From Alphaproteobacteria bacterium (GTDB lineage: Bacteria > Pseudomonadota > Alphaproteobacteria > Micavibrionales > Micavibrionaceae): a stretch of DNA of 64,000 bases. The position numbers were made by a program, and so were the translations under genes. Positions 34,714 to 43,685 of the stretch are shown here, one piece after another. The stretch covers positions 310,001-374,000 of the forward strand of contig JAJFGV010000043.1 in assembly GCA_021775965.1 (NCBI GenBank), given 5' to 3'. Position 1 is the stretch's first letter; each line of letters opens with the position of its first letter. A model generated the notes under the pieces. The model worked only from the letters and a program-made list of their open reading frames with translations. It was not told the DNA's origin and searched no databases.

Positions 34714-35949
34714 ATGTTTGAGGCAATAGATTTTCAAAGTATCGGAATTGAATGGATTTACGCCGCTGCCGGCTTTATTGGCGGCGCGCTGATAGCTGCG
34801 CTTATTTTTCAAGTCTCGCGGACAAAGCTTGAGCGCCACAATGCGGCGCTTCAGGCGCAGGTGGTGGCCGAGGAAATGGCGCGCAGTCAGCTCGATGGCC
34901 AGTTCAAGCTTACAGCACAAGAGGCGGTACAGCAGGCGCATGAAGCATTCTTAAAGCTTGCCGAATCCCGTTTAAAAGATGCGCATAAAGACGGTGCCCA
35001 TGATCTTGATAAACGCCAGCGTGCGATTGACGATATGGTCAAGCCCGTTCACAAACAACTCGAAGCTATGGCCGGTGCGTTGGAACAGGTCAAAGGCACG
35101 GACAAAGCGTTGCGCGAAGATCTGCAGTCTCTTGGCAAGGAAACAGCCAAACTGGTTGGTGCGCTGCGTGATCCATCGGCGCAAGGGGCCTGGGGTGAAT
35201 TTATTCTCGAAGGATTGCTCGAAAAATCAGGACTGATCAAGGGTGTTCACTATAAAACGCAAGTGTCGATGAACACGGAAAATGGCCGTCAGCAACCCGA
35301 TGCGGTGATCTGTATGCAGGATGGCTTTAATATCATTGTTGATTCCAAAGCGCCCTTAAATGAATTTGCGCAGCGTCTGGCGGAGGATTTGAGCGAAGAC
35401 GATAATAAAATCATGATGAAAAATCTGGCGCGGCAGGTGCGCGAACATGTGAAGGCGCTCGGGAAAAAAGGCTACTGGGAAAATATCGAGAGCCCCGATT
35501 TCACCGTGCTGTTTCTCCCGTCCGAACATATTTATTCGATTGCCCTGCGTGCCGATCCGGAGATTGTTGATTTCGCCGCATCAAAGAATGTGATCATCGC
35601 TTCGCCGACTTTGTTAATGTCGCTGCTGCGTGTGGTTGGGATGAGCTGGCGGCAGGTTGATCTGGCCAAGAATGCGCAGGAAATTTCTGCGCTGGGCACG
35701 GATCTGTATAAACGCCTGCTGACCTTTACCGATCACATCGAAAAAGTTGGCAAAGGTTTGCAAAGCGCGATGAAGGGTTATGACTCGGCGGTTGGTTCGC
35801 TGGAGCGTCAGGTTTTGCCTGCCGCACGCAAATTCAAAGATTTGCATGGCGGTACGGATAAGGATTTACCGGATATGCGCCCGGTTGAAGAAACGCCGCG
35901 CATCTTGGCTCTTACAGGTGAAGACGAAAAAGAGAAAAAGCGCGCCTAG
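34714..35949 (+). CDS. rmuC: DNA recombination protein RmuC
   Basis: 411 residues from the ATG at 34714; a TTG at 34675 would extend into the opposing gene. An N-terminal membrane helix (IYAAAGFIGGALIAALIFQV) and a coiled coil (about 45-150) precede the nuclease-like RmuC domain, with GAWGEFILEGLLEKSGLIKG, VDSKAPLNEFAQRL and FTVLFLPSEHIYSIAL. RmuC limits recombination at inverted repeats in E. coli and has a restriction-endonuclease-like fold. The C-terminal 25 residues are charged. Confidence 0.93.
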   Translation: MFEAIDFQSIGIEWIYAAAGFIGGALIAALIFQVSRTKLERHNAALQAQVVAEEMARSQLDGQFKLTAQEAVQQAHEAFLKLAESRLKDAHKDGAHDLDKRQRAIDDMVKPVHKQLEAMAGALEQVKGTDKALREDLQSLGKETAKLVGALRDPSAQGAWGEFILEGLLEKSGLIKGVHYKTQVSMNTENGRQQPDAVICMQDGFNIIVDSKAPLNEFAQRLAEDLSEDDNKIMMKNLARQVREHVKALGKKGYWENIESPDFTVLFLPSEHIYSIALRADPEIVDFAASKNVIIASPTLLMSLLRVVGMSWRQVDLAKNAQEISALGTDLYKRLLTFTDHIEKVGKGLQSAMKGYDSAVGSLERQVLPAARKFKDLHGGTDKDLPDMRPVEETPRILALTGEDEKEKKRA

Positions 35950-35985
35950 CTTGACCCTTGGCTCAAAACCCATTACCTCATCTCT

Positions 35986-36516
35986 ATGAGCAAATACAAC
36001 ATTATAATTGTTCCCGACCCGATCCTGAAGCAGCAGGCGCAGCCTGTTGCGCGCGTAGATGACGCCATCCGCTTGCAAATGGATGGGATGCTGGAAACGA
36101 TGTACGAAGCGCCGGGTATTGGTCTGGCCGCCAATCAGGTCAGCATGCTCAACCGTGTGCTGGTCATTGATACCACCCGCCGCGACGAAGAGGCAGAGGA
36201 GGAAGGCCCCGGCCCTATCTGTATGGCCAATCCGGAAGTTGTCTGGGAGTCTGATAATATGAGTGTGATGGAAGAGGGCTGTTTATCCATTCCAAAGCAA
36301 TATGCCGATGTTGAGCGTCCTGCCGTGGTCAAGGTCAAATATCTCGATTACGACGGCAAGGAAGCAGAGATGGAGGCCAACGGTCTGCTCTCCCATTGTG
36401 TGCAGCATGAGATCGATCATCTGAACGGCGTGCTGTTTGTTGATTATCTCTCCAGCCTGAAGCGCAACATGATTTTACGCCGGGTGGACAAGCTCAAAAA
36501 ACAGGAAGTGCTTTAG
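35986..36516 (+). CDS. def: Peptide deformylase
   Basis: 176 residues. The three catalytic motifs are present: GIGLAANQV near 43, EEGCLSIP near 96 (metal-binding Cys) and QHEIDHLNG near 139 (two metal-binding His and catalytic Glu). The enzyme removes the formyl group from nascent polypeptides. An acidic insertion (RRDEEAEEEGPGP) sits near 62-74. It is followed three bases later by fmt, the enzyme that adds formyl to the initiator tRNA. Confidence 0.97.
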   Translation: MSKYNIIIVPDPILKQQAQPVARVDDAIRLQMDGMLETMYEAPGIGLAANQVSMLNRVLVIDTTRRDEEAEEEGPGPICMANPEVVWESDNMSVMEEGCLSIPKQYADVERPAVVKVKYLDYDGKEAEMEANGLLSHCVQHEIDHLNGVLFVDYLSSLKRNMILRRVDKLKKQEVL

Positions 36517-36519
36517 GCC

Positions 36520-37488
36520 ATGTCGGGTTTGCGCATCGCTTTCATGGGAACGCCGGATTTTGCGGTTCCCGCTCTTGATGCGCTGCGCTCGAGTGGCCAC
36601 GAAGTCGTGTGTGTTTACACCCAGCCGCCGCGTCCGAAAGGGCGTGGCCAGCAAGTGCAACCTTCCCCCGTTCATATGTACGCCGACGATCATGGCATCC
36701 CGGTCTTTACGCCGAAATCTCTGAAGAAAGAAGAAGAGCAAGCAGAGTTCGCGGGCCATAATCTCGATGTCGCTGTGGTCGCCGCGTATGGCCTGATCCT
36801 GCCCAAAGCCATTTTGGATGCGCCGAAATATGGATGTCTCAATATTCATGCGTCACTATTGCCGCGTTGGCGTGGCGCGTCACCCATTCAACATGCAATT
36901 TGGTCCGGCGATGAAGAAACCGGTATTACCATCATGCAAATGGATGAGGGGCTGGACACTGGTCCTATGCTTTTAAAGCGCGTGGTAAAAATCCGGCCAC
37001 AAACAACCGCGCAAAGCCTGCATGATGAATTGGCCGGGATGGGATCAGCGGTCATTGAAGAGGTTATCGACAAGCTGGCGGCAGGTGATGGGTTCACGCC
37101 GGAAATACAGGACGATGCGCTATCAACTTACGCGCCGCTTTTGACCAAAGAAGACGGGCGGGTGGATTGGAACAAAAGTGCCATCGAGATCGACAGACAA
37201 ATCCGCGCGCTTAATCCCTGGCCGGGTGTGTGGAGCGAAGTGGATGGAAAGCGTCTGAAAATACACGAAGCGATTGTCACGCCTATTCCCGACTATCCCG
37301 AACATATTGGCTCGCTGTGCGGGGAAGGTGATAGTGCCGGAACGATCCTTGATAAAAACGGTATGATTGTATGCGGCGGCCGGACCATTTTACAAATCAC
37401 GCGGTGCCAGCCTGCCGGGGCCAAAGCGATGGATTTCATCTCGGCAGTGAATGGCGGGTATATTAAGTCGGGCGATAAATTCCTATGA
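36520..37488 (+). CDS. fmt: Methionyl-tRNA formyltransferase
   Basis: 322 residues. The formyltransferase domain shows AFMGTPDFAVPALDAL and the conserved NIHASLLPRWRGASPIQHAI loop with the catalytic Asn/His; the second domain (about 205-322) contains IRALNPWPGVWSE. It formylates Met-tRNAi using 10-formyl-tetrahydrofolate. It lies between def and truA; its stop overlaps the truA ATG by four bases. Confidence 0.97.
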   Translation: MSGLRIAFMGTPDFAVPALDALRSSGHEVVCVYTQPPRPKGRGQQVQPSPVHMYADDHGIPVFTPKSLKKEEEQAEFAGHNLDVAVVAAYGLILPKAILDAPKYGCLNIHASLLPRWRGASPIQHAIWSGDEETGITIMQMDEGLDTGPMLLKRVVKIRPQTTAQSLHDELAGMGSAVIEEVIDKLAAGDGFTPEIQDDALSTYAPLLTKEDGRVDWNKSAIEIDRQIRALNPWPGVWSEVDGKRLKIHEAIVTPIPDYPEHIGSLCGEGDSAGTILDKNGMIVCGGRTILQITRCQPAGAKAMDFISAVNGGYIKSGDKFL

Positions 37489-38252
37489 CCCGTTATAAAC
37501 TCACCATCGAATATAAAGGCACGGACTATTCCGGTTGGCAGCGGCAGGATGATGTGCCTACCATTCAACAAGCCGTTGAAAAAGCAATCGCAAGCTTTAG
37601 CCAGCAGGACGTAAAGATACACGCCGCCGGGCGCACAGACGCTGGCGTGCATGCAAAGGGGCAGGTTGCCCATGTTGATCTTGATAAATTTTCGCGCGAT
37701 ATGGAGCCTTACGAGGTTGCCAAAGCGATTAACGCTTTCCTGCGGCCACAGCCGATTACAATCGTTAAAGTCGAAGAGGTCGCCGATGATTTTGAGGCGC
37801 GCTTTGGTGCAAAAAACAAGCTGTATCAATACCGTCTTTTAAATCGTCCAGGTTACGCGGCGGTTGAACAAGGTCTTGTCTGGCATGTGAGAAGACCGCT
37901 TGATGCTGACGCCATGCACGATGCCGCACAAATTTTACTGGGCCATCACGATTTTTCTACGTTCAGGGATTCACAGTGCCAAGCAAAGTCGCCGGAAAAA
38001 ACGCTCGACCGTCTTGATGTCACCGCGCACGATTATGATGATCATGGCGGCCAGGAAATCATTTTTGAAGTTGAGGCGCGTTCTTTTATTCATCATCAGG
38101 TGCGCAATATGGTTGGCACGCTGGCGCTGGTGGGCGAAGGCAAGTGGAGTAAGGATGATTTGAAATCTGCTTTGGAGGCTCGCGACCGCACCAAAGGCGG
38201 CCAGACCGCCCCTTCTGACGGGTTGTATCTGGTCCGCGTGGATTATCCTTAA
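37485..38252 (+). CDS. truA: tRNA pseudouridine(38-40) synthase TruA
   Basis: 255 residues. Catalytic Asp lies in AAGRTDAGVHAKGQVAH near 50; other motifs are IEYKGTDYSGWQRQ at the start and FIHHQVRNMVGTLALVGEGK near the C-terminus. TruA makes pseudouridine at positions 38-40 of tRNA anticodon arms. Third gene of def-fmt-truA, overlapping fmt by four bases, the common alphaproteobacterial order. Confidence 0.97.
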   Translation: MTRYKLTIEYKGTDYSGWQRQDDVPTIQQAVEKAIASFSQQDVKIHAAGRTDAGVHAKGQVAHVDLDKFSRDMEPYEVAKAINAFLRPQPITIVKVEEVADDFEARFGAKNKLYQYRLLNRPGYAAVEQGLVWHVRRPLDADAMHDAAQILLGHHDFSTFRDSQCQAKSPEKTLDRLDVTAHDYDDHGGQEIIFEVEARSFIHHQVRNMVGTLALVGEGKWSKDDLKSALEARDRTKGGQTAPSDGLYLVRVDYP

Positions 38253-38322
38253 ATTATGAAAATGCTCTTGTGTTTTGGCTCTATATGCGCTACAACAAAG
38301 ACAGAATTTAAGGAGACAAGTC

Positions 38323-39021
38323 ATGACATTTTCACGCATTTTTATTTTATTTGCCGCTCTCATAATCCTTGCGGCTGTGCCGACAACCGGACAAGCGCAG
38401 AGTGCCTATAACCAATATCTGGAGAGCCTGTCCGAGCTCAACCGCATTGATCCGATACAACGCTCCAGCTATGAGCGCGCCGATAAAATTCTGAAGCGCC
38501 GCATTCTTGATAACAAGAACAAAGTTATCGGCGAAGTGAATGATGTCATTCTTAATTCCAACGGCTCTATTGAATCGCTCTATGTTGATTTTAATCGGCT
38601 GCGTCTTGGCTCTGCGGTGTATCTCAATTATCGCCAGATGAATATCAGCTCCGTTTCAAACGGTTATGCGCTGGCCTTTGATGACAACCAGATTGAAAAT
38701 ATTTACCCCGACCTGCTTTCAAATATCGCAACGGCGGCTGGCGAAGACGGCGATAGCACAAGTGTTCGCAATATTGTTGGGGCTTCCGTGAAAAGCAAGG
38801 ACGGGCGTAAACTTGGCGAGGTTAAAAATGTTTTGTTCAGCGCCAATGGTGGCCGCGCCGAAGTGTTGTATCTGGCGATGGCTTTTGGTGTGATGCGTGG
38901 TCAAAAAGTTGGGCTGCCCTATGGAACACTTGAATACAGACCGACGGATAACGGTAAAACGGAAGTGACTGTTACCAAGGAACAGGCTGATGCCATTATC
39001 GATTTTGTGAAGTCTAAATAA
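38323..39021 (+). CDS. Exported PRC-barrel domain protein
   Basis: 232 residues from an ATG with AAGGAG eight bases before it; an upstream in-frame TTG adds no sensible sequence. Signal peptide to about residue 25 (PTTGQAQ). Two PRC-barrel-like halves follow: DKILKRRILDNKNKVIGEVN (about 53-110) and the copy starting VGASVKSKDGRKLGEVKNVL (about 150-205). Such domains are small beta-barrels that bind proteins or membranes; exported forms are common in alphaproteobacteria and poorly understood. It ends near the convergent aspartoacylase-like gene. Confidence 0.82.
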   Translation: MTFSRIFILFAALIILAAVPTTGQAQSAYNQYLESLSELNRIDPIQRSSYERADKILKRRILDNKNKVIGEVNDVILNSNGSIESLYVDFNRLRLGSAVYLNYRQMNISSVSNGYALAFDDNQIENIYPDLLSNIATAAGEDGDSTSVRNIVGASVKSKDGRKLGEVKNVLFSANGGRAEVLYLAMAFGVMRGQKVGLPYGTLEYRPTDNGKTEVTVTKEQADAIIDFVKSK

Positions 39022-39035
39022 AGCTTCCGCCAGTT

Positions 39036-39995
39036 CTATTCAAGGGGATCTTCGACACCCAAAAAAAACCATTCATGGCCAATGGGCGCTTTACGGTTAG
39101 GCAAAACAATATAACCATCCTTGGGCATGATTAATTCTTCCCCATCATCATAGCGGGCGATAACGGTTCCTGCCTCTACAGGATGCATATTGGTCCAGTT
39201 GTCTGTAAAGTCACCATCCTTTTTCTTTAGATGCATACCGCTCATCTTGATGTTAAAACGGTTTTTATTCGGTAAATCTGTGATGTGTAGATCCGGATTG
39301 ACCTTCGCAATCTTCAGATATTCGAGCGCGTTTAAAACCGCCTCGAAAGCGAAATCGACCGCACGCTCGTACCCATGGGTGCCGCACTCCATTGTAAGGG
39401 CCACACTGCCCTGTTCACGCGCATACTCGGTTGTGCCCATAGCCTGATGCTTGTCTGTGACGTCATCGCTTTTCTTCATGGCGTCTGCCCAGCCATAAAT
39501 AAAACGTGGGACGCCTAGTGCTTTTGAGAACTTAAGGTCTTCCTGCTTCAGACAGCCAAGAAAAACAAAAGGCTCTCCTTGTGAAGTATAGGAATGCAGA
39601 TCAAGAAGAAAATCCGTCTGATCCAGCACAGGGCAAATCACATTATCAAGGTGGTCCTCGTAATGCTCGGGGTTTTCCTTGGGTGACATGAAACGGTTCA
39701 AATTGCGCTCGACAAAACGAACATCTTGTTTATAAGCACGCGGGTTGCAGATCGGAATGGTCGTAAATTTGCCGGCAATAATTTCAATGTCGCCGTCTTC
39801 TATGTGTTTCAGTATGCGCATGAGGGCCTCAGTGCCGCATTTTTCATTGCCGTGCACCGCGCCCAGTGCGGTAAAAGAAGGCCCTTGCGCCGCGCCTTCG
39901 AAGCTATGAATATCAAGTTGTGTATCTTCCATGGTTGTTGTTGTATTAGGGAAAGGATATTCATGCAAGAGTTGAATTATAAGCTTTTGGTACAT
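39036..39995 (-). CDS. Succinylglutamate desuccinylase/aspartoacylase-family zinc hydrolase
   Basis: 319 residues if started at the ATG at 39995; a start at the Met of MEDTQLDIHSFEG (39932) would give 298 and fits the domain edge better, but neither has a clear ribosome site. Zinc ligands appear in GAVHGNEKCGTEAL (His and Glu) and FLLDLHSYTSQG (His); NLNRFM supplies the substrate-binding Arg. The C-terminal beta domain (about 245-310) contains MHPVEAGTVIARYDDGEELI. Family members deacylate N-acyl amino acids or related amides. The exact substrate is unknown. Confidence 0.85.
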   Translation of the reverse strand: MYQKLIIQLLHEYPFPNTTTTMEDTQLDIHSFEGAAQGPSFTALGAVHGNEKCGTEALMRILKHIEDGDIEIIAGKFTTIPICNPRAYKQDVRFVERNLNRFMSPKENPEHYEDHLDNVICPVLDQTDFLLDLHSYTSQGEPFVFLGCLKQEDLKFSKALGVPRFIYGWADAMKKSDDVTDKHQAMGTTEYAREQGSVALTMECGTHGYERAVDFAFEAVLNALEYLKIAKVNPDLHITDLPNKNRFNIKMSGMHLKKKDGDFTDNWTNMHPVEAGTVIARYDDGEELIMPKDGYIVLPNRKAPIGHEWFFLGVEDPLE

Positions 39996-40004
39996 GTACC
40001 AAAA
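39985..40004. repeat. 20-base perfect palindrome over a start codon
   Basis: TTTTGGTACATGTACCAAAA spans the upstream ATG of the minus-strand hydrolase gene. It could be an operator or form a hairpin at the mRNA 5' end. Confidence 0.45.
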
Positions 40005-40056
40005 AACTTGTAATGTGCTGTTCTAATCAATAAAGCTATGAAAACAGGAGATTGAT

Positions 40057-40209
40057 ATGGAAGATACAAAAAATCAGCTGGCAATAAGTTTTCCGACGAA
40101 TGGACATCGAGGGAAAAAAGAGGAAGGGCCGAAGAATTTGCCTGCACATCAACATGTAGAGTATGGACGCATTAGAACACAACCTACTCAAGACCCTGAG
40201 TATAGATAG
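40057..40209 (+). CDS. Small unknown protein (50 residues)
   Basis: The ATG has a good CAGGAG site six bases upstream. The product is polar and basic/acidic mixed (GHRGKKEEGPKN, HQHVEYGRIRTQPTQDPEYR), without signal or membrane segment. It stops one base before the convergent dapD stop. The region is AT-richer than flanking core genes. The strong ribosome site is the main evidence that it is real. Confidence 0.5.
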   Translation: MEDTKNQLAISFPTNGHRGKKEEGPKNLPAHQHVEYGRIRTQPTQDPEYR

Positions 40210-40210
40210 A

Positions 40211-41074
40211 CTAATCCCTTAGCAGCTCATTAATGCCCGTCTTGCTGCGGGTGCGCTCGTCAACGGTTTTAACAATCACCGCGCAGGCCAGACCCGGTCC
40301 GGGTGAGCCATCGGGTAAATCCTTGCCTGGCATCGTTCCCGGTACAACAACGGAATAAGCAGGCACACGACCACGCGTTATTTCACCGGTTTCGCGGTTC
40401 ACAATTTTGGTCGAGGCGCCGATAAATACGCCCATCGAAATCACAGCGCCGGTCTCGACGATCACACCTTCTGCGACTTCACTGCGCGCGCCAACGAAAA
40501 CATTGTCTTCAATAATAACCGGCCCGGCCTGTAGCGGCTCTAACACGCCACCAATGCCAACGCCGCCGGAGATGTGACAATTTTTTCCGATTTGCGCGCA
40601 TGACCCTACCGTTGACCAGGTGTCAATCATCGTACCTTCATCAACGCGGGCACCAACATTCAGGAAGCACGGCATGAGAACCGCGCCTTTGGCAACATAA
40701 GCGGAATAGCGAACAATCGCATGTGGTACAGAGCGGAAACCGGCCTGTTCGAATTGTGCTTCGCTCCAGCCTTTGAATTTATTATCGACCTTGTCATACC
40801 AGTTGGAGTCATCCGGGCCGCCGGAGATCGGCTTCATTGGGTTGAGACGAAAACCAAGCAGTACAGCTTTTTTCAGCCATTGATTAACCTGCCAGCCATT
40901 GTCGCTGGGTTCAGCAATACGCGCCTGACCGCTATCGAGCATCGCCAATGCTTCCTCGACCGCATCACGGGCTTCGCCCTTGGTGTCAACGTTTAGACCA
41001 TCCCGGTCTTCCCAAGCTTGTTCAATGATATTTTGTATATCTGTCATATCTATATTCCGTGCAGCCAAAGCCAT
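40211..41074 (-). CDS. dapD: 2,3,4,5-tetrahydropyridine-2,6-dicarboxylate N-succinyltransferase
   Basis: 287 residues from the ATG at 41074, chosen because AAGGA lies seven bases upstream; the Met of [10 protein letters not shown] (41047) is the other likely start, and an ATG at 41113 is less likely. The N-terminal helical domain ends near 110. The left-handed beta-helix follows ([60 protein letters not shown]). DapD succinylates tetrahydrodipicolinate in the lysine/meso-diaminopimelate pathway, feeding peptidoglycan. Other dap genes are not in the window. Confidence 0.96.
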   Translation of the reverse strand: MALAARNIDMTDIQNIIEQAWEDRDGLNVDTKGEARDAVEEALAMLDSGQARIAEPSDNGWQVNQWLKKAVLLGFRLNPMKPISGGPDDSNWYDKVDNKFKGWSEAQFEQAGFRSVPHAIVRYSAYVAKGAVLMPCFLNVGARVDEGTMIDTWSTVGSCAQIGKNCHISGGVGIGGVLEPLQAGPVIIEDNVFVGARSEVAEGVIVETGAVISMGVFIGASTKIVNRETGEITRGRVPAYSVVVPGTMPGKDLPDGSPGPGLACAVIVKTVDERTRSKTGINELLRD

Positions 41075-41154
41075 AAAATAATCCTTATGCGTTAGAGCCT
41101 CGCACTTCACCATGAAACGCGCAGGAAATCAAGTGTTTCGGAAGATGTCATGGG

Positions 41155-41826
41155 CTAGGTCGGGGTCTTACAGCTCTTTTTAGCCTTTTCGAGTTTTTTG
41201 AGATCAGCGGCGCTAAGATCCTTTTTATACGGGGACAGCAACTCAATAACGAATTGATAGTTCTTCTCAAGGAAGGCTTTGGCGGCTTTGGCGCTGGCTT
41301 CCTGCACAATGGTTTCGTGATGGGCGCGAATATTATGTTCCATCCGTTTGTTGCGCATAGTCAGGGCCCGCTCAATTTGCTTTTCGCCGGGGTCGATAAA
41401 ATATTGGATATGACTTTTAAACGGCGCTGCTATTTGCTCGATGGCTTCACGTACACCGTCACGATGATGCACCGGCTTTTTCCCCGTGAGGGCGCTGTCG
41501 GTTTTTTTCGCCGCCTCCAGAACCTCCGAAAATTCAAAGCGGTTAATACGATTGTAATAGGCGTAGCCTTCCAGCGACAAATACATATCATCAAAGATAA
41601 TCTCAAACGCATCGTCATCTTTTTCGTAGCGCGTCATCGCCTGAAAACCGTTTTCGATGGTTTGATTCTTATAGGGTGTAATAATTTGCCTCCCGCCTTT
41701 ATATTCGACGAGTCCGCTAAAATAATGAAAGCCGTGCTTGGTTTCAAGAAAGCGAAACTGCGTTTCACATTCCGCGAAAAAACATGCTAGGAGATATTCC
41801 GATGGCTCTCGTTCAATATTATACAT
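41155..41826 (-). CDS. Unknown cytoplasmic protein
   Basis: 223 residues, not recognised. No signal or membrane segment. The N-terminal half (about 10-100) looks alpha/beta and aromatic-rich (FLETKHGFHYFSGLVEYKGG, MYLSLEGYAYYNRINRFEF). The C-terminal half is helical and charged, ending in a Lys-rich tail with one Cys. Its start codon is only 15 bases from the divergent FemAB-like gene, so at least one promoter must lie inside a reading frame. Confidence 0.65.
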   Translation of the reverse strand: MYNIEREPSEYLLACFFAECETQFRFLETKHGFHYFSGLVEYKGGRQIITPYKNQTIENGFQAMTRYEKDDDAFEIIFDDMYLSLEGYAYYNRINRFEFSEVLEAAKKTDSALTGKKPVHHRDGVREAIEQIAAPFKSHIQYFIDPGEKQIERALTMRNKRMEHNIRAHHETIVQEASAKAAKAFLEKNYQFVIELLSPYKKDLSAADLKKLEKAKKSCKTPT

Positions 41827-41841
41827 AATAGTGAATTATAT

Positions 41842-42789
41842 ATGATTTGTGCTATAGAATGGAAGAATTTTAGTCAAAAAGACTGGCAGGAGCACTATAA
41901 AAAGCTACGCCAGCCCAATCTATTACAGTCGTACCCCTATGGAAGCGCGCTTTGTAGGTTACAGGGCCACAAAATGCGGCTGGGGCTCATAAAAATTGAT
42001 AATCAGGACGCTGGGTTGGCGCTGGTGCTGGAATCTGGAATCCTTGGAAATGCGCTGCACGCCTTTGTTTTGGACCGTGGGCCGCTGTGGTTTGAGGGGT
42101 TTGGGGCCCCTGGCCATAGCCGCGCTTTCTTTGAGCAAATAAACCACCAATTTCCCCGCCGCCCCGGCCGTCGTCGCCGTATTATCCCCGAAATGAATGA
42201 CAATGAAGAGACGCAAAATCTAATGAAATCATTGGGTTACAGGCGTATGGATGGGCCGGGCTATGAAACTATATGGCTGGATCTGGCCCAAACACCGGAA
42301 GAGTTAATGGCTGCCATGAACCAGAACTGGCGGCGAAACCTTAAAAAAGCGAAGGATTCAGCCTTAAAAATCGTATGGGATAGTGAGGGACAGCACTTTC
42401 CGTGGTTTTTGAAAGTCCATGGATTGGATAAAACCAAAAGAGGCTATGGCGGGCCCGAGCCGGATTTTGTGAAGGCCCTCACCGAAAAATTTACCGTAGA
42501 GGGTGACATTTTAATCGGGCGCGCTATGTTAAATGACAAAGTGGTGGCAGCTGTGCTAATACTTTGCCACGGACATGCCGCTACGTATCAGGCGGGCTGG
42601 AGTGGCAAGGATGGACGGACAGCAGGTGCACATCATCTGTTGTTCTTTGAGGCCTTTTCCGTGCTAAAGGAAAAAGGCATACGCGATTTTGATTTGGGAG
42701 GCGTTAATGATGAAAAAGCAGCAGGGGTTAAAAAATTTAAACTGGGCAGTGGCGGTAAGCTGGTTCAGCTTGCCGGCCATTATACTTAG
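41842..42789 (+). CDS. FemAB-like GNAT-fold acyl/aminoacyl transferase
   Basis: 315 residues. Matches the FemAB-like GNAT group: LLQSYPYGSALCRLQG (about 28-43), NQNWRRNLKKAKDSAL (about 158-173) and, near the end, RDFDLGGVNDEKAAGVKKFK with LGSGGKL. Family members transfer aminoacyl or acyl groups to peptidoglycan peptides or exopolysaccharide precursors; the precise substrate is unknown. There is no signal or membrane segment. Its last 83 bases overlap the following DUF3108 gene in another frame. Confidence 0.8.
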   Translation: MICAIEWKNFSQKDWQEHYKKLRQPNLLQSYPYGSALCRLQGHKMRLGLIKIDNQDAGLALVLESGILGNALHAFVLDRGPLWFEGFGAPGHSRAFFEQINHQFPRRPGRRRRIIPEMNDNEETQNLMKSLGYRRMDGPGYETIWLDLAQTPEELMAAMNQNWRRNLKKAKDSALKIVWDSEGQHFPWFLKVHGLDKTKRGYGGPEPDFVKALTEKFTVEGDILIGRAMLNDKVVAAVLILCHGHAATYQAGWSGKDGRTAGAHHLLFFEAFSVLKEKGIRDFDLGGVNDEKAAGVKKFKLGSGGKLVQLAGHYT

Positions 42790-43615
42790 CTTTTGTGTCG
42801 CCCTCATATTCTTTGCGGCGTCGGCGCGTGCGGAGCCGGGCGTTCAAACGCTCACCTACGATGTTTACACCAGCGGTTTTCACGCGGTTGAGGCAAAAAT
42901 TACATTCGATTTAAGTCAAAAAAGCCGCTACGACATTTTTGTCGAAGGCTACACAAGAGGAATTCTTAAAAATCTTGCGCCCTGGGAAGGCACGTTTGCC
43001 ACGCAAGGCTGGGTGCTAAACGAAGGCAAGCTCCAGCCCGAAACGCATAAATCAACGGCCACATGGCGCGGTGAGGGCGATATCAAGGAATATGCTTACG
43101 GCAAGGATGGTCGTTTCAAATCCTTACGTATCAAAGATCATGACAAGCCGGTCGAAAACAAAAAAACCGAAGATGAAGTCACGCAAGGCACGATTGATGT
43201 GCTGACGGCGACGTTGGCGATGTTAAAAAATATCGGTGACGGCAATGACTGCGCCGGCACGTCAGAAATTTTTGACGGAAAGCGCCGCTTCGAAATGATC
43301 TTTAACCACGAAGGACACAAAGACCTTAAACGTTCGGGTTATAATGTTTATGAAGGTCCGTCGACCAAATGTACGGTGGAAGTAAAACCGCTTGCCGGGA
43401 AATGGCATAAAAAACCACGCGGCTGGCTTTCGATTCAGGAACAGGGACGTGAGCGCGGCACCATGCCGACCGTGTGGGTGGGACAAATTGGTGAAGACAG
43501 CTCACCTGTTCCGGTCAAGGTGATGGTTAAAACAGCCTATGGCACTTTGTTCATGCATCTGGTGGAATATCATAATGGTGATGAGTACCTCATTGCCGAA
43601 AAACGGGAAGATTAG
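42707..43615 (+). CDS. DUF3108-family exported protein
   Basis: 302 residues from the ATG at 42707 (or 42710), with GGGAGG placed just upstream inside the preceding gene. A signal segment (LPAIILSFCVALIFFAASARA) ends near residue 41. The mature part is beta-rich: LTYDVYTSGFHAVEAKITFD, WEGTFATQGWVLNEGKLQPE, and VEVKPLAGKWHKKPRGWLSI. DUF3108 proteins are periplasmic or outer-membrane-associated, fold like lipid-binding beta-barrels and have no settled role. The overlap suggests translational coupling to the FemAB-like gene. Confidence 0.82.
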   Translation: MMKKQQGLKNLNWAVAVSWFSLPAIILSFCVALIFFAASARAEPGVQTLTYDVYTSGFHAVEAKITFDLSQKSRYDIFVEGYTRGILKNLAPWEGTFATQGWVLNEGKLQPETHKSTATWRGEGDIKEYAYGKDGRFKSLRIKDHDKPVENKKTEDEVTQGTIDVLTATLAMLKNIGDGNDCAGTSEIFDGKRRFEMIFNHEGHKDLKRSGYNVYEGPSTKCTVEVKPLAGKWHKKPRGWLSIQEQGRERGTMPTVWVGQIGEDSSPVPVKVMVKTAYGTLFMHLVEYHNGDEYLIAEKRED

Positions 43616-43685
43616 AAATCTGTAACATCCTGAAACAAGAAATGACTTGTTTTCAAAGGCTTTTACCCCCTAAAACTAGTATGTT

